From Cannabis sativa (lineage: Eukaryota > Streptophyta > Magnoliopsida > Rosales > Cannabaceae): a stretch of DNA of 64,000 nt. Positions 10,701 through 22,700 of this stretch are shown one piece after another. The position numbers were made by a program, and so were the translations under genes. Location: positions 20,349,280 through 20,413,279 of the forward strand of contig NC_083605.1 of assembly GCF_029168945.1 (NCBI RefSeq), read 5' to 3'. How positions within the stretch are numbered: position 1 is the stretch's first letter; each line of letters opens with the position of its first letter. A model generated the notes under the pieces. That model saw only the letters and a list, made by a program, of their open reading frames with translations, was not told where the DNA came from and did not search any database.

Positions 10701-13700
10701 TTTAAGCACAGCAAAGTCTTCCCAAAATTGAATGATTGCCTTCCTGAACTTCTCTCGGCCTTTAGGACTAATAGATCGAAGCCTACTATGAAGGAACTCT
10801 TGTATTATTTGTTCTGGATCCATCTTTTTCGCCACCATACTCAGCTCCCTTCTAGGCCCAATAGCATCACTCATCAACAAACCCTTTGGCCTTTGAATAA
10901 AGGAATCTTGGATACTAAATTGGTCCAAGGTAATCTTAAAAAGGCCCCTACGGTAATACCAACAATCTTTTACTTGAATGTGTTTGACCGGCCCAGAACT
11001 AGGAAAAGCCTCCCAGCCCGATGCTCCTCTAACGGGCCCAAAAAAAACCAGGCCCACCTTTTCTGGGGCCCTAGCAATTTGGCCCGACTCACCCAAGCCC
11101 ACCTTTAATCTACACTTATCCCCTATTTGACAGCTATTATCATAATTGAGGAAAACATTTAACCTGGGGTTTCTGCAGACACGTGGCACCCTCAAACTTC
11201 TCAATAGGCGGTTAAAGACAGTATGGATACTCACCACTTTTCCCTGCTCACGTACGCAAGAAGTTACAGCCATACCTTCTCGAAAATTGATATTGAATTG
11301 ACGAGACTCATTCTCGGCCGCCTCACCATCAATCAAGGACAGTGAAGCTTTTTTTGGACGCAGAGCCCGAGACTGTACGACTTCCGCTGCCGCCTCCTGA
11401 GTTCGAGAGTTGACCATCTTCTCCGGCGCCGAGGCTGAGACTCCCACCGTAATCGACTCCCTAAAGTGTCCTTCCTCAACCTCTTTCAGATCTGCACCTT
11501 CTTTATCTAACCCTTCAATCGCTTCCCCGTCGCCGAACACCTTCTTGTGGTCAAAGTCTTGATACCAGCAAGTATTAAAGCTGCCATGGAATCTATAGCT
11601 TAAATCGTTAAGCTTAAAAAATCTCAGTTCAAAACTCACGTTATCGTGACACATTGTTACGGCTTCAGGAATAAACCCGAATTCATCTCCCTGCAATTGT
11701 AATCTCAAGTGAGCCAACATACTAGCCTCAGCAGTAACCTTGTCCACATCCAGTAAGCCTCCGCAGCTTTCCCCAATTTTCCTGAAGGTTTTCATATTCC
11801 AAAGGTTCAAAGGCAAGCCATGGACCCCTATCCAGGATCCCCTACATTCTACCTTCACATTATCCATCTGGTTTTCCAAGCTCCAAGCTGAAAAGGTGAC
11901 TAATGATTGAGCCCCAGGGACTTTCATGCTTTGAATCTTCAAAAGTTCCTTTTTGTCCTTCTCATCCTTTCCCCATATGATACATCTATCATCAAACATT
12001 TGGCTAACCACCAGCTTCCTCTCTAATTCTCTAGAAAGATTGTAAAATATAGTAACCCAATCCGCGTGAGTGTTATTCCTCGTGAGGATAATTGCCAGGC
12101 TCCAATCTCTAGGCACTGCCTTAGAACTCATATATTCATAGAATTTAGGTTGTGTAAATCTCTTTAATGGATAGAGATTCTTTGGTCTGAATCCGAGATT
12201 GATTTCTGGATATAGCTCTTTCCATTCAATTCTTCCTCTGTCCCGTTTCACTTCTACAGCTTGAGATTTCCCTCTGTTGTATTGAGCTTTCATCACAGGT
12301 CTTACCCCTTGCTTCACGACGTTGGCCCAGGAACGATGAGTCGAGTCCCCCCCTTCCCTCTGATGAACTTTCGTTTGGCTGCTTCGCTCAATAAATCTAG
12401 TCACCTTTCTCTTTACAACCCCGCTGAGACATTCTTTTAATTCTGACCAACCCTTCTCATCTTCTTCTTCTGGTACAATTATCATCTTTAACTTGTTGTT
12501 TCTTAACACTGAGATTTTCAAAAAAGATCCCTTAGTATTTGCAAAGCATTCCAGGAAACAACAAATGGTGTTGTTCCTGAAAGAGCGTTTGAGAGTAATT
12601 CTTTGAGTCCCTGTTTTTTGAAAAAGCTCCTGCAGAGTGTCTATGATCCAATCAACTGCATCAATAGTTACAGCAACTTCATATCCAGCCAGCCTTGTTC
12701 GTTCGCAGATGCGGACTGACCCTCCATCGAGCGTTAATGTTAACATAAACGCTTTGTGTTTAGTTCTGAAACTCCAATATTTTTGGAGATTCTGATCCAC
12801 AGAAGGATCAGAAGGAATTTTCCAGCCAAAACCAGTGGGATAATGGCCTTGTTTCTTCCCAAAACCAGTGGGGTTTTGGTGCCTTCCATGGCCAGAAGGG
12901 CCAAGGAAACCCCTCGTATGCATGGGCACACTTCTCAAAAAGAGGAGAGAGAAGAGAGCATATGAAATTATTTTATGGCTTTCAAGAAAACGAATGAAGA
13001 ACTTAATGTGCTATTACCCTTTAGTCCTGATGTAAAAATTCAACAGCGCCAACGAGAACAAATGTCTATTATGAGTTTTCTTGCAGGACTCTCATCTGAA
13101 TTTGACTCTGCAAAGTCATAAGTTCTCTCTGGTTCTAATGTCTCCTCTTTACAAGATGTGTTTACTCGTGTTCTTCGCACAGAAACTACCTCTTCAACTT
13201 CTCTTAATAGCGCCTTGGTGAGTCATAATAATTCTGCACTGGAAAAAAATTCTACTCCAAGTGGATTTAAAGGAGGTAATTCACAAGGACCTGATAATCG
13301 CACACCAAATTCTAGGAACATCATGTGCAATTATTGTAAGAAACCAGGCCACACCAAGTTTGAGTGTAGGAAGTTACAGGTTAAGAATCGACAACAACAC
13401 TCTGCTAATATTGCAAGCACTAGTGATGCATCTGACAAATCAACCCTTATTTCTGCTGATGAATTTGCCAAGTTCTCAAAGTATCAGGAAACACTTAAGT
13501 CTTCATCTTCTTCTGTCACTGCGATTGCTGATTCAGGTAACTCTAATGCATGCCTTCTTTCCAAATCCTCAAAATGGGTCATTGATTCTGGTGCCACAGA
13601 TCATATGATAGGTAATTCCAGCCTCTTTTCCACTTTTCAGTCTCATAGTCCCACTTCTATTGTTACCTTAGCTGATGGATCAACAACTTCTGTTCTTGGA

Positions 13701-16700
13701 TCTGGCACTATTGTTCCTACACCTATGCTCACTTTGTCATCAGTCTTACATTTACCTGATTTGTCTTTTAATTTGCTTTCTGTTAGTCAACTCACTCGTA
13801 ATCTAAATTGTTGCATCTCATTCTTTCCTGATCATTGTTTGTTTCAGGATCTTATGACGAAGAAAATTATTGCTAAAGGACATAAATCTGGTGGCTTGTA
13901 TGTTCTTGACCCACTTCCGCCAACCTCTATTACTTGTTCGAGTGTTGCTTCTGTTTTTTAGGCTCATTGTCGTTTAGGTCATCCGTCCCTTCCTTTGCTC
14001 AAGAAACTTTGTCCCCAATATAGTAATCTATCTTCATTAGATTATGAGTCATGTCAATTTGCCAAATATCATCGTGTTAGTTTGAGTCCTCGAGTCAATA
14101 AACATGTTAGTGTTCCTTTTGAGTTAGTTCATTCTAATGTTTGGGGTCCTTCTCCTATTTTGTCTCAACCTGGATTCAAGTATTTTGTTACCTTTGTGGA
14201 TGATTATTCTCGTTTAACTTGGTTATATTTAATGAAAAATCGTTCTGAGTTGTTTTCTATATTCTGTGCTTTTTGTGCTGAGATTCAAAATCAATTTAAT
14301 GTATCTGTTCGTACTTTGAGAAGTGATAATGCCAAAGAGTACACATCTGCTCAATTTCAATCTTACATGTGTTAGGACTAAGGTACGTTTTACCTATGTT
14401 AGGAGAGGTAAGAATGCTATTGCTCAAGGGTAATGTGGTCTTTTACTTTATGAGGGTATTATTGTAATTGTTGAGTGAGTTGTAATTGGTTATATGCTGG
14501 TTTGGGAGGTTTAAGGGGTTTATGCATGTATTGAGACTTTCTCTTTACAGCAGGGGTCCTATAGGGCTCTAAATTGTAATCCTCTGTTTTCTGAGATTAA
14601 ATAACACTCACTGAAGTAATTTTCTCTCTTCATCTTCCATTGTTACTGCATTTTATTATTAATTCATAGCAGCAGGGTACATCAACTGGTATCAGAGCGG
14701 GTAATCTTGGTGAATGACGAACACGCGAAGCTCAAAGAAAGTGATGGAGCAGGTTCAATCGGTAGCAGGGGATGAGGAATCGCAAGCTTCAGAGGAATGG
14801 AATTCAATGAAGGAGAAGATCACTGCCCATGACCAAGGAATCGCGTTGATTAGGGAGAAGCTCGATTTGATCTTACGGGGCCAAGCTCGGATTGCAACCG
14901 AGCTAACTGATGGTCCGCGAAGCCCAGTAGGGAAGAATTCTCCATCTCCGATTGGGTCGAGCGGGTCGGGAAATCAAAACAGAGAGGAGGTTGGGATGCG
15001 ACGGGCTGAGTTCCATCCGAGGAAGATTGAATTGCCGGTGTTCACGGGATGCGGCCGATGGGCGGGACTGTCGGGCAGAGAGGTATTTTGGCTTGCAACG
15101 ATTTACAATCGAGGAACAATTGGAGGCGGCGGTTCTTTGCTTGGAAGGACCGGCACTTCGTTGGTTCCGATGGGAGAACGGTCGCCGGGAAATCAGAAGC
15201 TGGGGGGAATTGAAGAATCTCCTTCTCCGACGATTCATGCCAGCGCACGAGGGAAGCACGTATGACCGGTTTCTGGCCTTGCATCAAACAACCACGGTAC
15301 AAGAGTACCGCCAGCAGTTCGAAGCCTTGACGGCGACGATCGGGACAGTCGCAGAGCCACTGTTGGAGTCGGCCTTCATGAAAGGACTGAACGAGGAGAT
15401 ACAGGGGACTCTGCGTTTGTTGGAACCCATTGGCTTGGAGAAGACGATGGAGTTGGCGGAGGTTGTTGAAGCCAACCCAAAGGTGGTACGGGCTTTTTGT
15501 GCTGGGCCGAATAGGAGTGGGGGCCCAAACAAGGTAACTAATGTTAATTCAAGTGGGCCCAGTAACATTAATTCCAGTGGGCCACGAAATTGGTCTTCTT
15601 CTAAAGGACCAAATCAAAACTGGCAAGGGAATTACAGCCCAGGAAATTACAGCCGATTCCCTGCGACTACAGTGGCCAGAGACGCACCAGCAAAGGGGTA
15701 TCGCCGTTTGACGGAGTCGGAGGTTCAGGAAAAGAAAGCCAGGGGGGTATGCTACAAGTGTGATGGTCCTTGGGCTCGTGGTCACCAGTGTAAGGCTCCG
15801 GAACTACAAATCATCTTGGTCCAAGATGGTTTTGAAGAATTGGAAGACATGGCAGCCATGGATGAAGCTAAAGAGGCTGAGACAGAAGCGCAGGTGGTGG
15901 AGGTCTCTTTGAACTCAGTGGTAGGTTTAACTTCCCCTAAAACTATGAAATTAATGGGGAGTGTTTATGGTCAAGAGGTGGTTGTTCTAATTGATAGTGG
16001 GGCTACTCATAACTTCATAGCTTCTTCATTGGTGGCCAAACATAACATAACATCTGTTCACTGCGACTCGTATGGAGTACAAATGGGAACTGGACAGGCA
16101 GTAAAGGGGACAGGAATTTGTGTTGGGGTACCCATTACTCTTCAATCTATCGATATTGTGGAAGATTTCCTTCCTCTGTCTTTGGGAAGTACAGATGTGA
16201 TTCTAGGGGTTCAGTGGTTGGAGACTTTGGGGGAAACATATCACCATTGGAAGGAAGGGGTGATGCGATTCAAAGTGGGGGGAAGATCAGTGGAGTTGCG
16301 AGGAGACCCAACCCTCCATAAGACTCGGGTCTCTCTCAAAACCATGGTGAAAACGATACAAGTGGTGCAGGAAGGCTTGTGGGTAGAGTTGAGTCATACA
16401 AGTGCCACAGAAGGTGACGATTTAATGCCAGAACAGGTGGCTGAACTGCTTCAGCAATATTCTGGGGTTTTTGACATGCCAAACACACTGCCGCCGCCAC
16501 GACCTCGTGATCATGCTATTTGCCTTCGCCCTGGAACAACCCCAATTAGTATTCGGCCATACCGGTATCCCCATATTCAAAAAGACGAGATTGAAAGATT
16601 GGTGAGTGAGATGTTGAAGGTGGGAATTTGCCAACCAAGTGTGAGTCCTTTCTCAAGTCCGGTGCTATTGGTAAAGAAGAAAGACGGAAGTTGGCGTTTT

Positions 16701-19700
16701 TGTGTGGATTATCGGGCTCTCAATAAGGAAACCATCGCTGATAAGTTTCCTATTCCGGTGATTGATGAACTCCTTGATGAGTTGTTTGGGGCCAAGGTGT
16801 TTACGAAGCTTGACTTGAAGTCGGGATACCACCAAATTCGGGTGCGGCCCGAGGATGTGCCAAAGACAGCCTTTCGGACTCATGAAGGACATTATGAGTT
16901 TGTGGTTATGCCATTCGGACTCACCAATGCACCAGCAACCTTCCAAGCTAACATGAATGAGATCTTTAAGCCTTATCTCACTTGGTTTCGTCTTTAGTTT
17001 TTCTTCGATGACATACTGGTTTACAGCCCGACTATGGAAGCCCATATCTCTCATTTGCACGAGGTATTGGCAACCTTGGAAAAACACCAGTTCTATGCCA
17101 ACCGGAAGAAGTGTTGCTTTGCTCAACGGCGCTTGGAGTACTTGGGTCACATTATTTCAGGCGAAGGAGTGAGTGTTGACTCTAGCAAGGTTCAAGCAAT
17201 GCAAGATTGGCCTTTACCGACGACCTTGAAGGAGCTTCGGGGTTTTTTGGGTCTCACTGGGTATTACCGGAAGTTTGTGCAAGGGTACGGGTCCATTGCT
17301 CGTCCCCTCACCGAGCAACTTAAGAAAGACAAGTTTTGTTGGAATGCTGAAGCTACCACCGCTTTTGAAGCTCTTAAACAAGCCTTGGTGGCTGTCCCGA
17401 TATTGGCTCTTCCGGATTTTTCTAAGCCTTTCGTGATTGAAGCCGATGCTTACGGCTATGGTCTTAGAGGGGTACATTCTAATGCAAGAGGGCAGGCCAC
17501 TCGCTTACTTCAGCCAGGTGCTGAAACCCCGCGCTCAATTGAAGTCTATTTATGAGAAAGAACTCATGGCTATAGTGCTCGCTATTCTTAAATGGCGGCC
17601 ATACTTGTTGGGTCGGAAGTTTGTGGTGCGAACTGATCAACAGAGCTTGAAATTTCTTTTGGAACAGCGCTTGGTGTCGGCGGAACACCAAAAGTGGTTA
17701 GTCAAGTTATTGGGCTTTGATTTTGAGATCCAATACCGTCCAGGCATTGCCAACAAAGCTGCGGACGCGTTGTCAAGGGTTCTTCCAGCAACCTGTGCAG
17801 TTCTTTCCACAACTTCGTGGTTGGATTGGGATGTGGTCCACCAAGAGGTTCTGGCCGACCCCTTGTTGGCCAAGGTCCGTGCGGATTTGGAGCAAGACAA
17901 GGAAGTTCCCGGGTTTTCCCTTGACCATGGACAACTTCGGTACAAGGGAAGAGTGGTGCTCGCTGCCAATTCCACTCTCTTTTGAGTTTTTGAGTATCAT
18001 GAGACACCCATTGGTGGGCATTCCGGAGAATCACGCACCTACCAACGACTCCGGGCTGATGTGTTTTGGACTGGTATGAAGCAGCAAGTTGTCAATTTTG
18101 TTCGTCGTTGTGAGGTGTGTCAACGAAACAAGACTATGGCGATGTCTCCGGCAGGCTTGCTCCAACCCTTACCCTTGCCCGCCCAAGTGTGGGATGACAT
18201 TACTATGGATTTCATCGAAGGGTTGCCTCGTTCTGAAGGGGTGGACACAATACTTGTGGTGGTTGATCGTTTGAGCAAGTATGGCCATTTCATTCCCCTC
18301 CGACACCCATTCTCCGCAAAAACAGTAGCTGAAGCATTCATTGCTCATGTTGTCAAGCTCCATGGCATTCCTTGCTCCATTGTGTCCGACAGGGATCGTA
18401 TTTTCCTTAGCCACTTTTGGGCCGAGCTCTTCAAGCAACAGGGCACACTTTTGAAGCATAGTACGGCATATCATCCACAAACCGATGGCCAAACAGAGGT
18501 CGTTAACCGCTGCCTTGAGACTTACTTGCGGTGTTTTGCTTCTGAGAAGCCTCGTGTTTGGGCCAAGTGGTTGTCTTGGGCAGAATACTGGTACAATACT
18601 AGCTTTCACTCCTCTTTGGGATGTACACCTTTCAAAGTGTTGTATGGTCGCGACCCTCCTTCCTTAGTGCGTTATCACCCGGGTGGTTCGGCAGTCTTGG
18701 CCGTGGACCAGTTGTTGGAGGATAGGGATTCTTTCCTTGATGACCTTAAGATGCACCTTCTCCGTGCTCAACACCGCATGAAGACCACCGCGGATCAGCA
18801 CCGCCGGGAGGTCCGCTTTGAGGTTGGTGACTTGGTGTTTGTCAAGCTCCGGCCATACGTGAGAAAACTTTAGTACATTCGTCGTAACGAGAAGCTTGCT
18901 GCCCGCTTCTATGGGCCATTTCGAGTTTTGAGCCGTGTTGGCGAGGTGGCCTATAAGCTTGACCTTCCTCCTAGTGCTGCGGTACACCCCGTCTTTCATG
19001 TTTCCCAACTCCGAGCTGTCATTGGGGCGGCTTCCTCCTCTTCCACCTTTCCTTCCCAACTCACTCCGGAGTTAGAGTTGCAAGTGGAACCCGAGGAAGT
19101 GCTAAATGTGCGCCATGGACCAAACGGACCTAGTGATGAAGTTGAAGTTTTGATTCGCTGGAAGAATCTGCCCTTGTTTGAAGCATCATGGGAGAAGTTC
19201 GAGACCATCCGACAACAGTTTCCTACTTTTAACCTTGAGGACAAGGTTCATGACATCGGGGGGGGTAATGTTAGGACTAAGGTACGTTTTACCTATGTTA
19301 GGAGAGGTAAGAATGCTATTGCTCAAGGGTAATGTGGTCTTTTACTTTATGAGGGTATTATTGTAATTGTTGAGTGAGTTGTAATTGGTTATATGCTGGT
19401 TTGGGAGGTTTAAGGGGTTTATGCATGTATTGAGACTTTCTCTTTACAGCAGGGGTCCTATAGGGCTCTAAATTGTAATCCTCTGTTTTCTGAGATTAAA
19501 TAACACTCACTGAAGTAATTTTCTCTCTTCATCTTCCATTGTTACTGCATTTTATTATTAATTCATAGCAGCAGGGTACATCAACATGACCTCTAATGGC
19601 ATGCTTCATGAAACTTCTTGTGTTGATACTGCACCTCAAAATGGTGTCGCAAAACGTAAAAACAGACATCTTCTTGAAACTGCACGTGGCCTCTTGTTTC

Positions 19701-22700
19701 AAATGAAAGTTCCTAAACCTTTTTGGGCCGATACAGTTTCCACGGCATGCTTTCTTATAAATCGCATGCCATCCTCTATCCTTAATGGTGATACTCCTAC
19801 TAGTCAGGGGGAGGATGATGATTTGTTGGTATATTCTGTCACATCCTCTCTGTCTGCTACATGTTTTGACGAGTCTTTTGTTCCTTCACCTACCTCGGTC
19901 ATAACCCCCACAATGTCTACACCTCCACCCCCTCCACCACCTCCTCCACCTCTCCCACTCCCTCGACCTCCTATAGTGTACACTAGGCGCCCCCCTCCTC
20001 TACCTCCTGTTTCATGTACTGCACCTGCATCTTCGTCATCAGATCCGGAAATCAAAGATGATCTTTCCATTGCACTACGTAAAGGTAAACGCCAATGTAC
20101 TTTCCTATTTCTTCTTTTGTGTCTTATAATCATCTCTCCTCTGCTTCTTACTCTTTTATTGCTTCTCTTGATTCTATCACTATTCCTAAAACTGTTCGTG
20201 AAGCAATGTCTCATCCTGGTTGGCTTGCTGCAATGATAGAAGAGATGAATGCTTTAGTTGCAAATGGTACTTGGGTCTTGGTTAATTTACCTTCCGGAAA
20301 ACAGGCCATCAGGTGCAAATGGGTGTTTACGATTAAATTCAATCCAGATGGCACAATTGCTCGCTTAAAGGCCCGTCTTGTTGCCAAGGGTTATGCTCAA
20401 ACCTATGGAGTGGACTACTGTGATACTTTTTCTCCTGTTGCTAAACTCACATCTGTTCGACTGTTCATTTCCATGGCAGCTACTCATCATTGGCCTTTAC
20501 ATCAGCTAGATATTAAAAATGCTTTTCTTCATGGAGATCTTGAGGAAGAAGTATCTATGAAGCAACCTCCTGGGTTTGTTGCTCAGGGGGAGTTAGGGCG
20601 AGTTTGTCATCTTCGCAAATCTTTATATGGATTGAAACAAAGCCCTCGTGCTTGGTTTGGTAAATTTAGTCAGGCTGTTGAGAAATTTGGTTTGTTGAAA
20701 AGTAAGTCAGATCATTTTGTGTTTTATAAAAGATCAACTGCTGGTATCATTTTGTTAGTGGTGTATCTTGATGACATCGTTATTACTGGAAATGATACTG
20801 GAGGCATCTCATCCCTTAAATCTTTCATTCACACCCAGCTTCACATGAAAGATTTAGGGGAGCTAAAGTATTTCTTGGGTATTGAAGTTACTCGGAGTAA
20901 ACAAGGTATTTTTCTGACTCAAAGAAAGAATGTACTTGATTTGTTAACTGAGACAGGAAAATTGGGAGCAAAACCTTGTAATGCTCCAATGAATCCAGCT
21001 GTACATCTTACACGTGATGGGAAACCATTTGAAGATCCTGAGAAATATCGCAGGTTAGTTGGAAAGTTAAATTATCTAACTGTGACTCGTCCAGATATTG
21101 CATTCCCGGTTAGTGTCATTAGTCAGTTCATGTCTTCTCCAACAATTCATCATTGGGCAGCATTAGAGCAAATTTTATGTTACTTGAAAGGAACACCAGG
21201 ACGAGGTATAATTTACAAGGATCATGGACATACCCAGATTGAGTGTTTTTCTAATGCAGATTGGGCAGGCTCCAAGGTAGATAGACGATCCACTTCAGGA
21301 TATTGTGTATTTGTTGGGGGCAATCTGGTCTCTTGAAAGAGTAAGAAACAAAATGTTCTATCTAGATCCAGTGTTGAATCAGAATATAGAGCTATGGCAC
21401 AGTCTGTGTGTGAGGTAATATGGATTTATCAGCTTTTGACTGAATTCGGGTTTAAGACTTCTATTCCAGCAAAATTGTAGTGTGATAATCAAGTTGCTCT
21501 TCATATTACATCAAATCCCATATTCTACGAGCGAACTTAACACATTGAGCTCGATTGTCATTTTGTTCGTGAGAAAATTCAACAAGGTCTGATCTCCACA
21601 GGATATGTGAAGACCGGAGAACAACTAGGAGATATTTTTACAAAGGCTTTAAATGGGTGCGGGTTGATTATTTTTGTAGCAAGCTGGGCATGATTAACAT
21701 CTATGCTCCAGCTTGAGGGGGAGTATTAGAATATTATCTGTATATTAGTTGTAAAAGGATTAGGGTAGCTGATATTTAGTAGTTTCCTATTTTGTTATTG
21801 GTAGTTTCTCATTTAGTCTCCTAGCTTTGTATATAAATATGTACTATTCTATGAAATAAAAACACAATTCGATTCACTATTTTCTACAATTCCCATACAA
21901 TTGTTTACTAAATTTTGGAAAGGGAGAAAGTAGTGGGACCCACAAATTTAGGGAATAAAGAAAAGGAAAGGTTCTCCCCCCATTTTTATAGGGAATACCT
22001 TTCCCTTTCCTAACTTAATTTATTTTAATTTTAATTTTATTAATTAAAAATGAAAAAGACAAGCATACCCTTTAAAAATCTATAAACAGAAAATAATTAC
22101 ATGTTCTAATAATGACAATTTTGTCAAATTAAAGCATTCCGACTACCTTTCCTACTTATGTAAACAAAATAATATTATTCTAGTTTTCTTTCCGGACAGT
22201 TTAGTAAACAGCATAATAAAATATTGTTTCTGATTATTTTCTATTTTAAACCGATGCATTTCTCCTATTAATTATTCTGATTCCAATTACAGTTTAGTAA
22301 ACGCACCATTATTTCAGAATGTATCAATAAAAAAGAATAATTTTATTCCAAATATTCTTTAAGATGTGTATAACATTCATCCACCGACAAAATTATTAAA
22401 AGGACTCTTTAGCGCTTTTGAAAATTGAAATATAAAAATAAATAATAATAAGGAAGAATGGTTTTGGCCCATCAAACTCAATACACTAATTTACAAAAGA
22501 AATAAAACTTCATCAACATTTTATATTATATAAATAAAAAACATACCAGAGATATAAGTGGACCTTCTTCTTCATCAGTCGTTACATGTGTCATCAGCGC
22601 CAAGTTTTTCACAAGTCCACAAGCTTCACCTTCTGGAGTATCACATGGGCAAAGCATGCCCCACTTATCACATAAACAAAGAAAGATCAGAAAACATATT

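Larger units (their letters stand above)
6165..12965 (-). mobile_element. Complete L1-type LINE with both ORFs open
   Basis: A 6.8-kb non-LTR retrotransposon inserted in Copia-1 gag with a perfect 18-bp target-site duplication (6147-6164 and 12966-12983). The 3' end is at the left, where poly(A) reads as poly(T) after 6164. It encodes a 953-codon ORF1 and a 1,219-codon ORF2 without stops. The 5' UTR before the first ORF1 ATG is only 27 nt and pyrimidine-rich, so the element is full length or loses only a few bases. It is the likely founder type of the truncated LINE tails scattered through NRPC2, which share its 3' UTR. Whether it still moves cannot be told from sequence alone. Confidence 0.93.
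5754..13961 (+). pseudogene. Copia-1 gag and protease, interrupted by the LINE
   Basis: Gag starts at the ATG at 5754 ([11 protein letters not shown]) and reads to 6164. It resumes after the LINE at 12984 ([13 protein letters not shown]), hits a TAA at 13119-13121, and continues in frame. The zinc knuckle [14 protein letters not shown] lies near 13325-13367. The aspartic protease motif [13 protein letters not shown] is near 13577-13615, followed by a GAG-pre-integrase segment that ends in a stop at about 13961. An earlier in-frame ATG at 5691 exists, but the [13 protein letters not shown] region typical of copia gag favours 5754. Because of the LINE and the stops it cannot make a normal polyprotein. 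Confidence 0.85.
14370..19583 (+). mobile_element. Ty3/gypsy chromovirus, copy 1
   Basis: A 5,214-bp element with target duplication ACATG at 14365-14369 and 19584-19588. LTRs of 315 bp (14370-14684 and 19269-19583) look identical by eye, so the insertion is very recent. PBS TGGTATCAGAGC at 14687-14698 follows a two-base spacer. A G-rich polypurine tract (19260-19265) precedes the 3' LTR. It encodes gag, protease, RT, RNase H, integrase and a C-terminal chromodomain, which places it among chromoviruses. Frames are broken at several clustered spots. It is the same family as the minus-strand copy at 29599-34802. Confidence 0.95.
13968..19800 (+). pseudogene. Copia-1 integrase, split by a Gypsy element
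   Basis: The segment [17 protein letters not shown] (13968 on) is the integrase zinc-binding region. [10 protein letters not shown] and [14 protein letters not shown] follow with the first catalytic Asp, and [11 protein letters not shown] holds the second. The frame stops where the Gypsy enters at 14370. It resumes at 19589 with [19 protein letters not shown], the third-catalytic-residue region. Integrase identity is lost after about 19800, suggesting an internal deletion before RT. Confidence 0.85.
5159..21888 (+). mobile_element. Ty1/copia retrotransposon, split by a LINE and a Gypsy
   Basis: A complete LTR-to-LTR element with 5-bp duplication ATTCC at 5154-5158 and 21889-21893. LTRs of 165 bp (5159-5323 and 21724-21888) differ at about 8 positions by eye, roughly 5%. 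The PBS TGGTATCAGAGC (5324-5335) directly abuts the 5' LTR and the polypurine tract TTGAGGGGGAG (21713-21723) abuts the 3' LTR. Coding order is gag, protease, integrase, RT, RNase H. A LINE interrupts gag and a Gypsy interrupts the integrase. There are in-frame stops (for example 13119-13121 and near 21334), and the integrase C-terminal part appears deleted around 19800. Non-autonomous now. Confidence 0.93.
5109..22308. mobile_element. Tourist-like (PIF/Harbinger) MITE split by a Copia element
   Basis: The left end TGGTATGTTTAC (5109-5120) and right end GTAAACGCACCA (22297-22308) form 12-bp terminal inverted repeats with two mismatches. They are flanked by a TTA duplication at 5106-5108 and 22309-22311, the hallmark of PIF/Harbinger and Tourist elements. 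Removing the Copia insertion and its duplication leaves about 465 bp, AT-rich and without coding capacity. It is the outermost layer of the intron 19 nest. The inverted-repeat and TSD evidence is short, hence moderate confidence. Confidence 0.65.

Noticed and set aside
19178..19366. Identical 62-codon frame also present at 29816-30004
   Set aside because: The duplication only reflects the two Gypsy copies; it is an alternative frame over the chromodomain and LTR.
19804..20214. Minus-strand glycine-rich open frame
   Set aside because: Antisense of the proline-rich linker of Copia-1 pol; no independent evidence.
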